A DNA stretch of 64,000 bases from CBDAPI01 sp965248635 (GTDB taxonomy: Bacteria; Acidobacteriota; UBA6911; RPQK01; CBDAPI01): positions 3,472,001 through 3,536,000 of the forward strand of contig OZ252114.1 of the NCBI GenBank assembly GCA_965248635.1, in the 5' to 3' direction. The position numbers and the translations under genes were made by a program. Under the pieces are notes generated by a model, which worked only from the letters and a program-made list of their open reading frames with translations, had not been told where the DNA came from and searched no databases. Positions 63,886 through 64,000 of the stretch are shown in pieces; positions within the stretch are counted from its first letter, which is position 1, and each line of letters starts with the position of its first letter.

Positions 63886-64000
63886 TTCGTGCGGCTTCCA
63901 CGTGGGAGGACCCTTATAGTGGTCCGAACGGTTCGCGGGGGGGAACCCGCTCCCACTTTTTGGCAGCTCCCACTCCAATGAGCCCGCCAGAATGAAACTT
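63886..64000. other. Intergenic end of window
   Basis: The last 115 bases contain CCCGCTCCCACTTTTT, the complement of an AAAGTGGGAGxGGG motif related to 379-399 and 11402-11475. Nothing else is recognisable. Confidence 0.4.

Overview
The window is a GC-rich bacterial chromosome segment (about 60% G+C by eye). It has no rRNA or tRNA gene that I can recognise and no CRISPR array. Gene content fits a heterotrophic Gram-negative bacterium: an OmpA-type outer-membrane protein, O-antigen-ligase-like proteins, secreted S9 and M2 peptidases, histidine degradation (hutU, hutI), class I fumarase, gamma-glutamyltranspeptidase, and an Npt-type transporter carrying HEAT-like repeats. An Acidobacteriota-like host is my best inference from this mix. 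No marker gene proves it.

Layout. 1-325: tail of an IS630-type transposase. 0.4-16.2 kb: aldo/keto reductase, two very large secreted multi-domain proteins (1632-4359 and 11506-15208, minus strand), a secreted repeat protein, an ABC exporter pair, a cyclase-type lipoprotein, gamma-glutamyltranspeptidase and small membrane proteins. 16.2-28 kb: a cell-surface or biosynthetic region. It opens with a methyltransferase remnant, followed by a tight six-gene plus-strand operon (16600-22795: two glycosyltransferase-like proteins, a radical SAM protein fused to a methyltransferase, a small pentad-repeat protein, a flavin-reductase-like protein and a second methyltransferase). Then come two paralogous O-antigen-ligase-like proteins, each with an inserted beta-rich domain, flanking a second B12-type radical SAM protein. 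28-38 kb: a coupled S9/M2 peptidase pair, DUF2085 and other membrane proteins, a TPR operon and a zinc-ribbon protein. 38-40.6 kb: an ompA-like gene cut by an IS1380-family element with a CTAG target duplication. 41-48 kb: aspartoacylase-like, DUF3500, a dienoyl-CoA-reductase-like SDR convergent with a split TPP decarboxylase, fumarase and desaturase. 48.3-53.1 kb: an IS21-family element lying between a truncated TadG-like gene and a 5'-truncated DUF3810 gene. 53-64 kb: threonine synthase under a clear SAM-I riboswitch, a GT87 protein, the hut genes with a cyclic-nucleotide-binding protein, an Npt/HEAT transporter and DUF423.

Two window-wide patterns matter. First, about fifteen genes or gene joints show single-base frameshifts inside otherwise intact families, several of them in short homopolymers. 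This looks like residual consensus indels more than wholesale gene decay, so I annotate these genes as joined products. Second, many intergenic gaps hold 7-bp-periodic tandem repeats (GGAAC-type heptads), which resemble a lineage-specific heptanucleotide repeat family.

The best candidates for something undescribed are the 16600-22795 operon, with its radical SAM-methyltransferase fusion and pentad-repeat protein, and the domain-inserted O-antigen-ligase-like pair beside it.
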